The translations under genes were made by a program, and so were the position numbers. The notes under the pieces were generated by a model that ran no database searches, was not told where the DNA came from, and saw only the letters and a list, made by a program, of their open reading frames with translations. From NCBI GenBank assembly GCA_023401925.1, contig JAEXDA010000064.1, forward strand, positions 1 to 8,667: a stretch of DNA of 8,667 bases, in the 5' to 3' direction. The stretch comes from Bacillota bacterium (lineage in GTDB: Bacteria > Bacillota > UBA4882 > UBA8346). Below are positions 1 to 5,792 of this stretch, in pieces (position 1 is the first letter of the stretch; each line of letters begins with the position of its first letter).

Positions 1-12
1 GGGCTGGGTAAT

Positions 13-45
13 GCTTCGAAGATGTTTTGAAGATGCTCCGAAGAA
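13..45. repeat. Degenerate 11-bp tandem repeat, three units
   Basis: Three consecutive 11-bp units are visible: GCTTCGAAGAT (13-23), GTTTTGAAGAT (24-34) and GCTCCGAAGAA (35-45). They share the core GAAGA. The array lies just outside the hairpins downstream of the transposase. It may be flanking DNA or part of the element; its function is unknown. Confidence 0.4.
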
Positions 46-53
46 CAACCGAG

Positions 54-69
54 CCCGGCAAAAGCCGGG
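54..69. terminator. GC-rich stem-loop, terminator-like or element-end hairpin
   Basis: CCCGGC (54-59) pairs perfectly with GCCGGG (64-69) across an AAAA loop and is followed by GTTTCGAATGATTTT. The stem is strong but the T tract is interrupted, so on the plus strand it could be a weak Rho-independent terminator for a gene left of the window. Because it lies downstream of the minus-strand transposase it could equally be an element-end hairpin or stop transposase transcription. Confidence 0.45.
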
Positions 70-92
70 GTTTCGAATGATTTTAAAACATA

Positions 93-114
93 GCCCAGAA
101 CTTCAGGTCTGGGC
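93..114. repeat. Palindromic hairpin downstream of the transposase
   Basis: GCCCAGA (93-99) and TCTGGGC (108-114) form a perfect 7-bp stem around an 8-base loop. It sits about 43 bases beyond the transposase stop codon. Subterminal hairpins in this position are the substrates that Y1 transposases recognise in IS200/IS605 elements, so it is the best right-end candidate. That role is inferred from position only. Confidence 0.45.
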
Positions 115-156
115 GGACAGAAGGGGCATTGAATTATTGGCGGAAGATAAATATCA

Positions 157-570
157 TCATATTTTCGACTCCAACGGCGCTTCCCATGATAAATTAATGG
201 TTCCCTCCAGATGATGTTTTTTTTGGCTTTTGATATAGTTTTGTACAATTGGCAGATCAGAACGGCGTAAAGAAAAAATACCATAACCTTTCTGCCATGT
301 AAAATTCGGCAGATAGTTTTTAAATTCCAGAGAGCTGGCGCCTTTTAATCTATTAACTGCAACGGATATTGCCAGACTGGGGGGAATATAAAGTAAGATA
401 TGAACATGATCATTCATGGCATTCAAGGTAAAGATCCGGCAGCCAATCGCAGATGCTTTGTTCTTTAAAAATTTTAGCAAAATAGGTTTAATCTCTTCTG
501 TAATGGATGGCTCACGATATTTGGTTGACCAAACCAAATGATAGTATAACTCTTTATATGAATGAGGCAT
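157..570 (-). CDS. tnpA: IS200-like / REP-associated Y1 transposase (TnpA)
   Basis: This 137-residue protein has the length and layout of single-domain Y1 HUH transposases, which cut and rejoin single-stranded DNA through a 5'-phosphotyrosine link. It opens with the typical SYKELYYHLVWSTKYREP segment. The HUH metal-binding motif is seen as NDHVHILL with His55 and His57, and the nucleophile is most likely Tyr112 in VQNYIKSQ. The aromatic WQKGYGIFS stretch (92-100) that usually precedes the tyrosine helix is intact, so the enzyme looks active. The start at 570 is supported by GGTGATC, complementary to the 16S rRNA tail, a few bases upstream. No TnpB accompanies it. IS200 TnpA and the REP-associated (RAYT) branch are hard to separate by eye. 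Its neighbours are gene remnants, consistent with a mobile-element hotspot. Confidence 0.93.
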   Translation of the reverse strand: MPHSYKELYYHLVWSTKYREPSITEEIKPILLKFLKNKASAIGCRIFTLNAMNDHVHILLYIPPSLAISVAVNRLKGASSLEFKNYLPNFTWQKGYGIFSLRRSDLPIVQNYIKSQKKHHLEGTINLSWEAPLESKI

Positions 571-579
571 TTTTCGATC

Positions 580-642
580 ACCGAATGAATATTTCGACTA
601 TTGGCAAAATTATCCTGCATACCTAATAAGCGAAAATTCGGT
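580..642. repeat. Imperfect inverted repeat upstream of the transposase (left-end candidate)
   Basis: ACCGAAT (580-586) is complementary to ATTCGGT (636-642), and the complementarity continues inward imperfectly (ATTTCG with CGAAAAT, CTATT with AATAAG). The structure covers the transposase ribosome-binding site and ends where RHS-like coding sequence begins, so it may be both the left end of the element and a control on transposase translation. A partial direct copy, TCACCGAA, occurs at 578-585 and again at 652-659. Confidence 0.45.
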
Positions 643-644
643 AA

Positions 645-851
645 TTCAACTTCACCGAAAATTACGGTTATGACGAGCTGAACCGCCTGACCAGCGCCAA
701 GGCCACAGTGTACGGCAGCAAGACTTTTAGTTATGATACGATCGACAATATCTTGCAAAAAGATGGCTACAATTATCAGTATGATCCTATTAAACCGTAT
801 ACCCTGATCCATGACGGGCGGTATAGTTATACTTACGATTGGAGCTATTAA
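645..851 (+). pseudogene. RHS/YD-repeat protein remnant
   Basis: Reading in the frame that begins at 645, the sequence gives a run of tyrosine-aspartate repeats: YGYDELNRLTSA, then FSYDTIDNILQKDG, YNYQYDP and YSYTYD, ending at a TAA at 849. These are hallmarks of RHS/YD-repeat proteins, large secreted or wall-associated polymorphic-toxin shells. Only about 65 codons remain, where intact genes run to thousands of bases. There is no start codon or ribosome-binding site: the frame is cut off on the left by a stop at 642-644 next to the transposase inverted repeat, and homology stops on the right just before the TAA. It is therefore an internal fragment of a lost gene. A possible frameshifted tail after 851 could not be confirmed. 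Confidence 0.8.
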
Positions 852-1004
852 AAACCAACGCGAGCTATGTTTTTTGGCCCATAAAATCAGCCAAGTCCCT
901 TCCACTTGAAAAAGCCCAAGAGGACGACAATTTAGGGGAAGGGAATAGGTTAGGTCAAAAAGAGAAAGGACAAAGATAAAAGGAAAAAATTGGTACGATG
1001 TAAA

Positions 1005-1080
1005 ACTCTTGATGAAAAGTCGGGGGTTTCACGAACACTGGCGAATCAATTGCTCCGTTCAGGCACTTCCATTGGCGTCT
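1005..1080 (+). pseudogene. Remnant of a four-helix-bundle (S23/IVP-like) protein gene
   Basis: In the frame covering 1026-1070 the sequence reads VSRTLANQLLRSGTSIG. This matches the strongly conserved LxxQLLRSGTSIGAN core of the four-helix-bundle family that includes proteins encoded in 23S rRNA intervening sequences. The usual next residues (ANxxEA) are replaced by VFTLFSLK, so the match breaks off at about 1070-1080, right at the end of the facing DUF2164 gene. Upstream the frame is lysine-rich and unlike the family. No start or ribosome-binding site is visible. Recognition rests on one short motif. Confidence 0.6.
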
Positions 1081-1344
1081 TTACCCTTTTCTCTTTGAAG
1101 ACAGTTTCACCGGCATTTTAAGGGCATAGACGTCTTCTTCGAGGGCGGCCATTTTTTGGTTTAAAACCGCTTGCACATCTTCGATGGCCTGGTTGTAAAG
1201 GAAAGGCCCCATTTGTTTGATCATAAAGTCGATCAAAAACTCCGCCGCCAGATCACCGATCTCCTCGCCCCGCTCATCCCGGAAGTATTGTTGAACCATA
1301 GCGACGATTTGGGTCTTTTGTTCTTTGGGGATTTTTAAATTCAT
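1081..1344 (-). CDS. DUF2164 family protein
   Basis: This is a small acidic, probably all-helical cytoplasmic protein of 87 residues. It fits the DUF2164 family pattern: an N-terminal basic segment (LKIPKEQKTQIVAMVQQYF), a DERGEEIGDLAAEFLIDF helix, then the signature MGPFLYNQAIEDVQAVLNQK. The family has no established biochemical function that I know of. The open frame extends 19 codons further upstream to 1401, but the Met at 1344 is preferred: it is preceded by AAAGGAAC at good spacing and is where the family homology begins. It is divergent from the merR gene. Its stop codon abuts the truncated four-helix-bundle remnant on the opposite strand, so its downstream flank has been rearranged, although its own coding sequence looks complete. 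Confidence 0.85.
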   Translation of the reverse strand: MNLKIPKEQKTQIVAMVQQYFRDERGEEIGDLAAEFLIDFMIKQMGPFLYNQAIEDVQAVLNQKMAALEEDVYALKMPVKLSSKRKG

Positions 1345-1415
1345 GGTAAGTTCCTTTCTTTTTAATGGGCTCCTCATAGGTATTGAATATGCCTTGGACA
1401 ACCCTATGGATATAT

Positions 1416-1445
1416 ATTATAACACGCAGGAATTGTTGGACATAA
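1416..1445 (-). promoter_or_regulatory. Candidate promoter for the DUF2164 gene
   Basis: A perfect TATAAT lies on the minus strand at 1421-1416, about 70 bases upstream of the DUF2164 start. The -35 region at usable spacing (TTATGT, 1445-1440) is poor and overlaps one copy of a 14-bp direct repeat. That would suit a promoter needing an activator, but this is inference. Confidence 0.45.
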
Positions 1446-1528
1446 ATGGAATGATATGATTTATACACAAAGGTCACCATAGCAAATTAAAATGCAGCTT
1501 ATTCGTTGCTTGATTTGTTGGACATAAA
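1433..1528 (+). repeat. 14-bp direct repeat pair in the divergent intergenic region
   Basis: TTGTTGGACATAAA occurs exactly at 1433-1446 and 1515-1528, 82 bases apart. A partial third copy (TTGGACA) is at 1394-1400, 42 bases before the first. One copy overlaps the -35 region of the DUF2164 promoter candidate; the other lies 39 bases before the merR -35 box. The arrangement suggests binding sites for a shared regulator, but a duplication remnant is also possible. Confidence 0.5.
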
Positions 1529-1567
1529 ATTATTTTTGCCCATCCTAAGTTTAAAACAAAAATCATA

Positions 1568-1598
1568 TTGACTTTTCCGTAACGTAAAACATTACAAT
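1568..1598 (+). promoter_or_regulatory. MerR-type promoter with long spacer and operator dyad for the merR gene
   Basis: A -35 box TTGACT (1568-1573) and a -10 box TACAAT (1593-1598) are separated by 19 bp, longer than the normal 17 and characteristic of promoters controlled by MerR regulators, which untwist the DNA to align the boxes. A near-perfect dyad, GTAACGT (1579-1585), AAA, ACATTAC (1589-1595), matching at six of seven positions, lies over the spacer and -10 box. The gene it serves encodes a MerR protein, so autoregulation is the natural reading. Confidence 0.75.
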
Positions 1599-1630
1599 GG
1601 GTTAAGAGGCGCTTCTGAAAAGCCATTGAA

Positions 1631-1646
1631 GGGAGAGAAGGATGAG
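1631..1646 (+). promoter_or_regulatory. Ribosome-binding region deciding the merR GTG start
   Basis: The purine-rich stretch GGGAGAGAAGGATGAG directly precedes GTG at 1647. The alternative in-frame TTG at 1626 has no comparable sequence upstream and lies before the family homology begins, so GTG is preferred. Confidence 0.6.
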
Positions 1647-2558
1647 GTGAAGGAAATTCATAAAATCGGAGAAGTTGCCGCTAAATTTAATATTTCCGGC
1701 CGCGCGCTCCGCTATTATGAAGAAATCGGGATCTTAAGAAGTATCCGCAGTAATGAATCGCAATACCGTTACTATGATCAAGAAGCCATGATCCGGATAG
1801 AGCAGATTCTTTTTTTGCGGAAAATGCAAATACCGATTAAAGATATCCAAGGGATTTTTACTTCGGAGAATGTAGAGATTGCCATAAATGTACTAAGGCT
1901 CAAACTCAAAAATCTTGAGGAAGAGACGGAAATGACCCTGGAGTTAACGGAAAGAGTGAAAGCTTTTTTATTCTTTCTCCAAAAGCAAACCAACCATAAC
2001 CTGAATGAGCTGAAATTCAATAAGATCTTTAATCTCAAAAATCACTTCTTCCAAGGGATTTATTTTGAAAAGGAGGCTTCTGAGATGATGAATGAAAAAT
2101 TTAAAGAACTTGATGATATAAGGATAATGCGGTTAAGACCGATGAAAGTGGCATATTACCGGGCAGAAAGCGCGTCACCGGAAACGGATGCGTGGAATGT
2201 GATGAAGCAGTGGGCAATCGATAACGGGCTGGAAGAACTGGCAACGACACGATTTTTTGGATTTAACAATCCCGGTCCGGCCGTGGATAGACCTGAATAT
2301 GGGTATGAAGTATGGATAAGTGTTCCCGATAGCTTTCAAGAGTCCGGACAAATAAGAATCAAAGAATTCAAAGGCGGATTATACGGCGTGACATGTTGTC
2401 GGTTGCACAATATTAGTGACCAATGGAAAAGGCTTGGCCAGTGGGTAAGGAAAAGCGAGTACGGTTTGGGAGACCATCAGTGGCTTGAGGAAACGATTTC
2501 TCCGGATAAAACCCCCAATGAAAATACTCAGTTTGATCTGTATTATCCGGTGAAATAA
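1647..2558 (+). CDS. MerR-family transcriptional regulator with GyrI-like effector-binding domain
   Basis: This 303-residue protein begins with a clear MerR winged-helix domain: HKIGEVAAKFNISGRALRYY (residues 5-24), EEIGIL, then the wing YRYYD and the helix IRIEQILFLRKMQIPIKDIQ (49-68). A charged helical linker, likely the dimerising coiled coil, covers roughly 75-115. The C-terminal half (about 145-303) resembles GyrI-like/BmrR-type small-molecule-binding domains, with GYEVWISVPDS, FKGGLYGV, the WKRLGQWV helix, a QWLEE segment and a final FDLYYPVK. No cysteine pattern for metal sensing is apparent, so an organic effector (drug-like or cationic lipophile) is more likely. Its own promoter has MerR-type 19-bp spacing with a dyad. 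It precedes the oligogalacturonate lyase gene by 78 bases and may regulate that gene or the ABC exporter; the ligand is unknown. Confidence 0.9.
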   Translation: MKEIHKIGEVAAKFNISGRALRYYEEIGILRSIRSNESQYRYYDQEAMIRIEQILFLRKMQIPIKDIQGIFTSENVEIAINVLRLKLKNLEEETEMTLELTERVKAFLFFLQKQTNHNLNELKFNKIFNLKNHFFQGIYFEKEASEMMNEKFKELDDIRIMRLRPMKVAYYRAESASPETDAWNVMKQWAIDNGLEELATTRFFGFNNPGPAVDRPEYGYEVWISVPDSFQESGQIRIKEFKGGLYGVTCCRLHNISDQWKRLGQWVRKSEYGLGDHQWLEETISPDKTPNENTQFDLYYPVK

Positions 2559-2561
2559 GCT

Positions 2562-2581
2562 GACTCCTTTACAATGGAGTC
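2562..2581. promoter_or_regulatory. Perfect dyad between merR and ogl
   Basis: GACTCC (2562-2567) and GGAGTC (2576-2581) form a perfect 6-bp inverted repeat with an 8-base centre, starting three bases after the merR stop. There is no T tract, so it is a poor intrinsic terminator. CTGACT overlaps the left arm in the way -35 boxes overlap MerR-family operators, although no good -10 follows. The centre shares TTACAATGG with the merR promoter (1592-1600 and 2569-2577). It could be an operator or an RNA hairpin. Confidence 0.45.
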
Positions 2582-2636
2582 GAAAAGATGATATTGATGA
2601 TTGACTATCAAAGAGTAATTCAGGGAGTGTGATCGG

Positions 2637-3860
2637 ATGGTTCCGGTACGGATGACTGTAAACACAGATGCCAACGAACAGTTGCTTTATTTTACTTCCT
2701 CCAGCCTTTCGGCGGATGACCATATTTTGTGGTTTATCAGCGACCGGACGGGCCATCCCAATGTTTTTTGCCGGGATCTAAGGACCGGAGCAGAAAAACA
2801 GCTTAGCCAAAACCGGGAAGGTTTTTTAAAATCCTATGTCTATTTTAACGGCAATCCCTATCGTGGTCTTGGCCTGGCAAGCATCAGCGTAGATGCCAAA
2901 AATGCCAGGGTCTATTTTATTCAAGGCCGGGATCTTTGTTCGGTTGATTTAAACGGCAGGCTCAAGGTGCTCAATCAAATCCCCGCCCGGCAAGTAACGG
3001 CTTTCACCCATGTCAGCGCGGACGGCCGGTTGATTTGCGTACCGACGACCGACGCCCGCGCCTTGGAGGGCGACAACTTCACCAATGACAGTCCGGGTTA
3101 CCGTTTGGGTGATGGCGGTAAAAAGAATGAGGTTATTACCGGTAAACCCGATTATGATATTGATGAACGGGTTCGTAAAGAAAACCTCAGTTCCTATTTG
3201 AGGGTTTTTGATACCGAAAGCGGCGTGGAGGTTTTGGATGAAAAGGTTCCTCAGGCTTGGATTACCCACGTCCAATTTAACCCGGTTGATTCCGGGCAAA
3301 TCCTTTACAATCATGAATGGGCTGCGGATTGCGGTATCCGGCGGCTCTGGTTGTGGAACGGTCATCAGCATGTCCGGCTGCGGACCGAGGGCGGGGAACG
3401 GTCCAGAAGGGACTGGACTTGCCATGAGATGTGGCAGGCCGATGGAAAATACATTATTTATCACGGTAAGTTTCAAAACGGCGACGCCTATGTGGGAAGA
3501 GTAAGTCCGGCGGGTAATGACAATATAGAAATCAGGCTGCCGCAGAGCTATGAACGCTACGGCCATTTTACCGCCGGAAACCGCCATAATGATTGGCTGG
3601 TATCGGATGGTTATTTTCATCCGGACGGTGCGCCGGTGAATGAAAATTGGGGGGGCGAATGGATCAGCCTGCAGATCGTGGATTGGGAACGCCTTAATAT
3701 TCGATGGTTTCCTCTCTGCCAACACCGTTCTTTCTGGGACTGTCAGGACAGTCATCCCCATCCCATACTGGACCATGGGGACGGCAGTGTTTATTTTACC
3801 TCAAATCGGGATGGCAAACGGGCGGTGTTCAAGATTGAGGTGCCATCCAATATAAAATAG
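2637..3860 (+). CDS. ogl: Oligogalacturonate lyase (polysaccharide lyase family 22)
   Basis: This 407-residue protein matches PL22 oligogalacturonate lyases throughout, and its length suits the family's seven-bladed beta-propeller. These cytoplasmic enzymes split unsaturated or saturated digalacturonate by metal-assisted beta-elimination at the last step of pectin breakdown, giving 5-keto-4-deoxyuronate. Conserved landmarks include YFTSSSLSADD and FISDRTGHPN near the N terminus, AFTHVSADGRL, VPTTDARALEG, ILYNHEWAADCGIRR and DWTCHEMW. By motif and spacing, His263 would be the catalytic base, and His310 (YGHFT), Gln370, His373 and His375 (QDSHPHP) the manganese ligands known from the Yersinia enzyme. 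There is no signal peptide, as expected. GGGAG nine bases upstream supports the ATG at 2637. No other pectin genes (kduI, kduD, transporters, pectate lyases) are in the window. Confidence 0.93.
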   Translation: MVPVRMTVNTDANEQLLYFTSSSLSADDHILWFISDRTGHPNVFCRDLRTGAEKQLSQNREGFLKSYVYFNGNPYRGLGLASISVDAKNARVYFIQGRDLCSVDLNGRLKVLNQIPARQVTAFTHVSADGRLICVPTTDARALEGDNFTNDSPGYRLGDGGKKNEVITGKPDYDIDERVRKENLSSYLRVFDTESGVEVLDEKVPQAWITHVQFNPVDSGQILYNHEWAADCGIRRLWLWNGHQHVRLRTEGGERSRRDWTCHEMWQADGKYIIYHGKFQNGDAYVGRVSPAGNDNIEIRLPQSYERYGHFTAGNRHNDWLVSDGYFHPDGAPVNENWGGEWISLQIVDWERLNIRWFPLCQHRSFWDCQDSHPHPILDHGDGSVYFTSNRDGKRAVFKIEVPSNIK

Positions 3861-3960
3861 AGCACTCCATGATGTTTTCCGTGTTCCCGCACTTGCCTTG
3901 AAATTATTTCCGTGGTAATCTATTCATATTCAATGAAGAATCACACGGGAGTCTCTTTTT
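3861..3960 (+). promoter_or_regulatory. Intergenic region before the ABC exporter, weak promoter candidate
   Basis: These 100 bases contain no convincing terminator for ogl. TTGAAA at 3899-3904 is followed after 17 bases by TATTCA, a poor -10 box. GGGAG at 3947-3951 is the ribosome-binding site of the exporter gene. Cotranscription with ogl therefore remains possible. Confidence 0.25.
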
Positions 3961-5709
3961 ATGGAATCCAAATTTAAAAAATTTATCTCTTATTACCACC
4001 CCTATCTGGGAACCTTTCTGGCGGATTTGGGGTGTGCCTTCGCTGCGGCCGGGATTAGCTTGGCTTTTCCGTTGATTATCCGTTATATTGCCAATATTCT
4101 CTTGAAGGACGGAGCCGTTTCTGCGATGAATACTGCGCCTGCCCCGATTATTTGGCAATTGGCCCTGCTTATGCTGGGTATGGTCGTGGTGGAGTTTTTC
4201 TGTAACTACTATATCACCACCTGCGGGCACATTATGGGAGCCCGGATGGAGTATGACCTGCGGAACGAGATTTTCAACCACCTTCAGAAGTTATCCTTCA
4301 ATTATTACGACAACCAGAAAACCGGCCAGATCATGTCGAGAATTACCAACGACCTTTTCGACATTACCGAGCTTTACCATCATGGACCGGAAGATGTTTT
4401 GATATCCTTGACCAAGTTAATCGGAGCTTTCTGCATATTATCCCAGATGAATTTCTTACTGACACTGGTAGTCTTTATCTTCATTCCCCCGATGGGTTTG
4501 TTCGCCTACTATTATAACCGGCAGATGAGGCATGCTTTTCGGAAAAACCGTGAAAAGATCGCGGAGATTAACGCCGGAACGGAAGAGAGCATTTCCGGAG
4601 TCCGGGTGGTTAAATCTTTTGCCAATGAAGATTTGGAACTGCAGAAATTTCGTGAAAGCAACCAGCGGTTTGTGGAAACCAAGAAAAACAGTTACAAATA
4701 TATGGGACGCTATAACAGCGGCATTAATGCTTTCAGCTCTTTAATTTATGTCGTTTTGGTGGTGGCCGCCTCTTTTTTAATTGGTCGTGGACAGATCCGG
4801 GCCATTGATTTGTTGACTTTCCTACTGTACATCAATGTATTCTTGGAGCCCATCAAGAAGTTGATTAATTTTGGCGAGCAGTTTCAAAACGGAATCTCCG
4901 GCTTTGACCGTTTCTATGAAGTGCTTTCCATCGCCCCGGATATCGCCGATGCCAAGAATGCTGTTTCTTTAAAAAATGTTGGGGGAGATATTGAATTTCA
5001 AAATGTTTCTTTCCATTACCGGGAAAACACCACCGAAGTTCTCTCTCATATCAATTTGACCGTTAAACCCGGCGAGTACATTGCTTTGGTCGGTCCGTCA
5101 GGAGTCGGCAAGACCACTTTGTGCAGCCTGATACCCCGTTTTTATGAGGTTTCATCGGGCCGTATCACCCTGGACGGCCGGGATATCCGCAATATCAAGC
5201 TTCGTTCGCTACGCCGTAATATCGGCATTGTCCAGCAGGAAGTATACCTTTTTGCCGGCTCGGTCATGGATAATATCCGCTACGGCAAACCGGAGGCTTC
5301 GGAAGAAGAAATCATTGCTGCGGCGAAGAATGCCAACGCCCATGATTTTATAATGGAATTGCCGGATGGTTATGATACCGATATCGGCCAACGGGGGGTC
5401 AAGCTTTCCGGTGGTCAAAAGCAACGCTTATCCATTGCCCGGGTGTTTTTGAAAAATCCGCCGGTGCTCATTTTTGATGAGGCCACCTCAGCGCTGGATA
5501 ATGAAAGCGAGAAAGTGGTGCAGGACTCCCTGGAGACACTGGCCCGGGGGAGAACCACTTTTGTCATCGCCCATCGCCTTTCGACCATCCGTAAAGCCCG
5601 CAGAATTTTGGTTTTAACCGCTGAAGGCATTGCCGAAGAGGGTGACCATGAAAGTCTGCTGGCCCAAAACGGAATTTATGCCGGTTTATATAAAATGCAG
5701 TTTAAATAG
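3961..5709 (+). CDS. ABC transporter, fused permease and ATPase (MsbA/LmrA-like exporter half)
   Basis: The 582 residues form a standard type IV ABC exporter half-transporter that would work as a homodimer or with an unseen partner in the cytoplasmic membrane. The N-terminal domain (about 15-310) has hydrophobic helices near 15-48, 62-85, 140-185 (two helices) and 255-300 (two helices), with the coupling segment EISGVRVVKSF-like near 208-220. The nucleotide-binding domain has Walker A GPSGVGKTT (378-386), Q-loop Gln426, signature LSGGQKQR (482-489), Walker B VLIFDEATSALD with catalytic Glu507, and the switch histidine His538 in IAHRLSTIR. All catalytic residues are canonical, so the site is not degenerate. 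The ATG has GGGAG nine bases upstream. The substrate cannot be read from the sequence; lipids, drugs or peptides are all possible. A nearby MerR/GyrI-type regulator hints at multidrug efflux, but this is inference. Confidence 0.93.
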   Translation: MESKFKKFISYYHPYLGTFLADLGCAFAAAGISLAFPLIIRYIANILLKDGAVSAMNTAPAPIIWQLALLMLGMVVVEFFCNYYITTCGHIMGARMEYDLRNEIFNHLQKLSFNYYDNQKTGQIMSRITNDLFDITELYHHGPEDVLISLTKLIGAFCILSQMNFLLTLVVFIFIPPMGLFAYYYNRQMRHAFRKNREKIAEINAGTEESISGVRVVKSFANEDLELQKFRESNQRFVETKKNSYKYMGRYNSGINAFSSLIYVVLVVAASFLIGRGQIRAIDLLTFLLYINVFLEPIKKLINFGEQFQNGISGFDRFYEVLSIAPDIADAKNAVSLKNVGGDIEFQNVSFHYRENTTEVLSHINLTVKPGEYIALVGPSGVGKTTLCSLIPRFYEVSSGRITLDGRDIRNIKLRSLRRNIGIVQQEVYLFAGSVMDNIRYGKPEASEEEIIAAAKNANAHDFIMELPDGYDTDIGQRGVKLSGGQKQRLSIARVFLKNPPVLIFDEATSALDNESEKVVQDSLETLARGRTTFVIAHRLSTIRKARRILVLTAEGIAEEGDHESLLAQNGIYAGLYKMQFK

Positions 5710-5780
5710 ATCTTTTATTTTGGGAACTGAAATCAGGTAGATTCGCTTTTCTTTGTATAGTATGATAGATAGGATAGATG

Positions 5781-5786
5781 AAGGAG
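5781..5786 (+). promoter_or_regulatory. Shine-Dalgarno sequence deciding the molybdoenzyme start
   Basis: AAGGAG is placed six bases before the ATG at 5793. The upstream in-frame ATG at 5778 has only AGGATAG before it, at poor spacing, and would add five residues that the family does not need. The 5793 start is preferred. Confidence 0.8.
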
Positions 5787-5792
5787 ATTAGT

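Larger units (their letters stand above)
50..642 (-). mobile_element. IS200-like / REP-associated transposase element, approximate extent
   Basis: The unit is drawn around an intact Y1 transposase and the secondary-structure elements on both sides, as expected for IS200/IS605-type elements, whose ends are subterminal hairpins rather than terminal inverted repeats. On the upstream side of the transposase (right in the window), ACCGAAT at 580-586 pairs with ATTCGGT at 636-642. On the downstream side are two stem-loops at 93-114 and 54-69. The right-hand boundary fits the point where an RHS remnant becomes readable, since its frame opens only at 645 after a stop that overlaps the inverted repeat. 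The exact ends and target site are not determined. No accessory TnpB gene is present, which agrees with an IS200-like or RAYT type. Confidence 0.45.

Noticed and set aside
11..214. 67-codon open frame on the plus strand at the left end
   Set aside because: It runs through two hairpins and into the antisense of the transposase C terminus, has no ribosome-binding site and matches no family I know.
474..905. 143-codon open frame on the minus strand
   Set aside because: It overlaps the transposase start and lies antisense to the RHS remnant. The protein has no recognisable domain, whereas the other readings are clear.
1..1080. CRISPR array or group II intron in the repeat-rich left end
   Set aside because: There are no regularly spaced identical repeats with spacers and no reverse-transcriptase coding; the repeats are short tandem units and hairpins tied to the transposase.
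1345..1401. 19-residue N-terminal extension of the DUF2164 protein
   Set aside because: Family homology starts at the inner Met, which has AAAGGAAC properly spaced; the extension overlaps leader sequence.
1626..1646. TTG start giving seven extra residues on the MerR protein
   Set aside because: There is no Shine-Dalgarno sequence upstream, and the extra residues precede the conserved domain. The purine-rich stretch itself is better used as the ribosome-binding site for GTG 1647.
2949..3776. 275-codon open frame antisense to the oligogalacturonate lyase
   Set aside because: It is long but fully within a well-conserved gene on the other strand, has no plausible start signal or domain, and is best explained by codon bias of the real gene.
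5756..5780. Repeated GATA-like units (TATGATAGATAGGATAGATG) as an operator upstream of the molybdoenzyme
   Set aside because: The run is short and low in complexity, with no dyad or matching second site. It may be just the leader around a weak -10 (TATGAT at 5761-5766).
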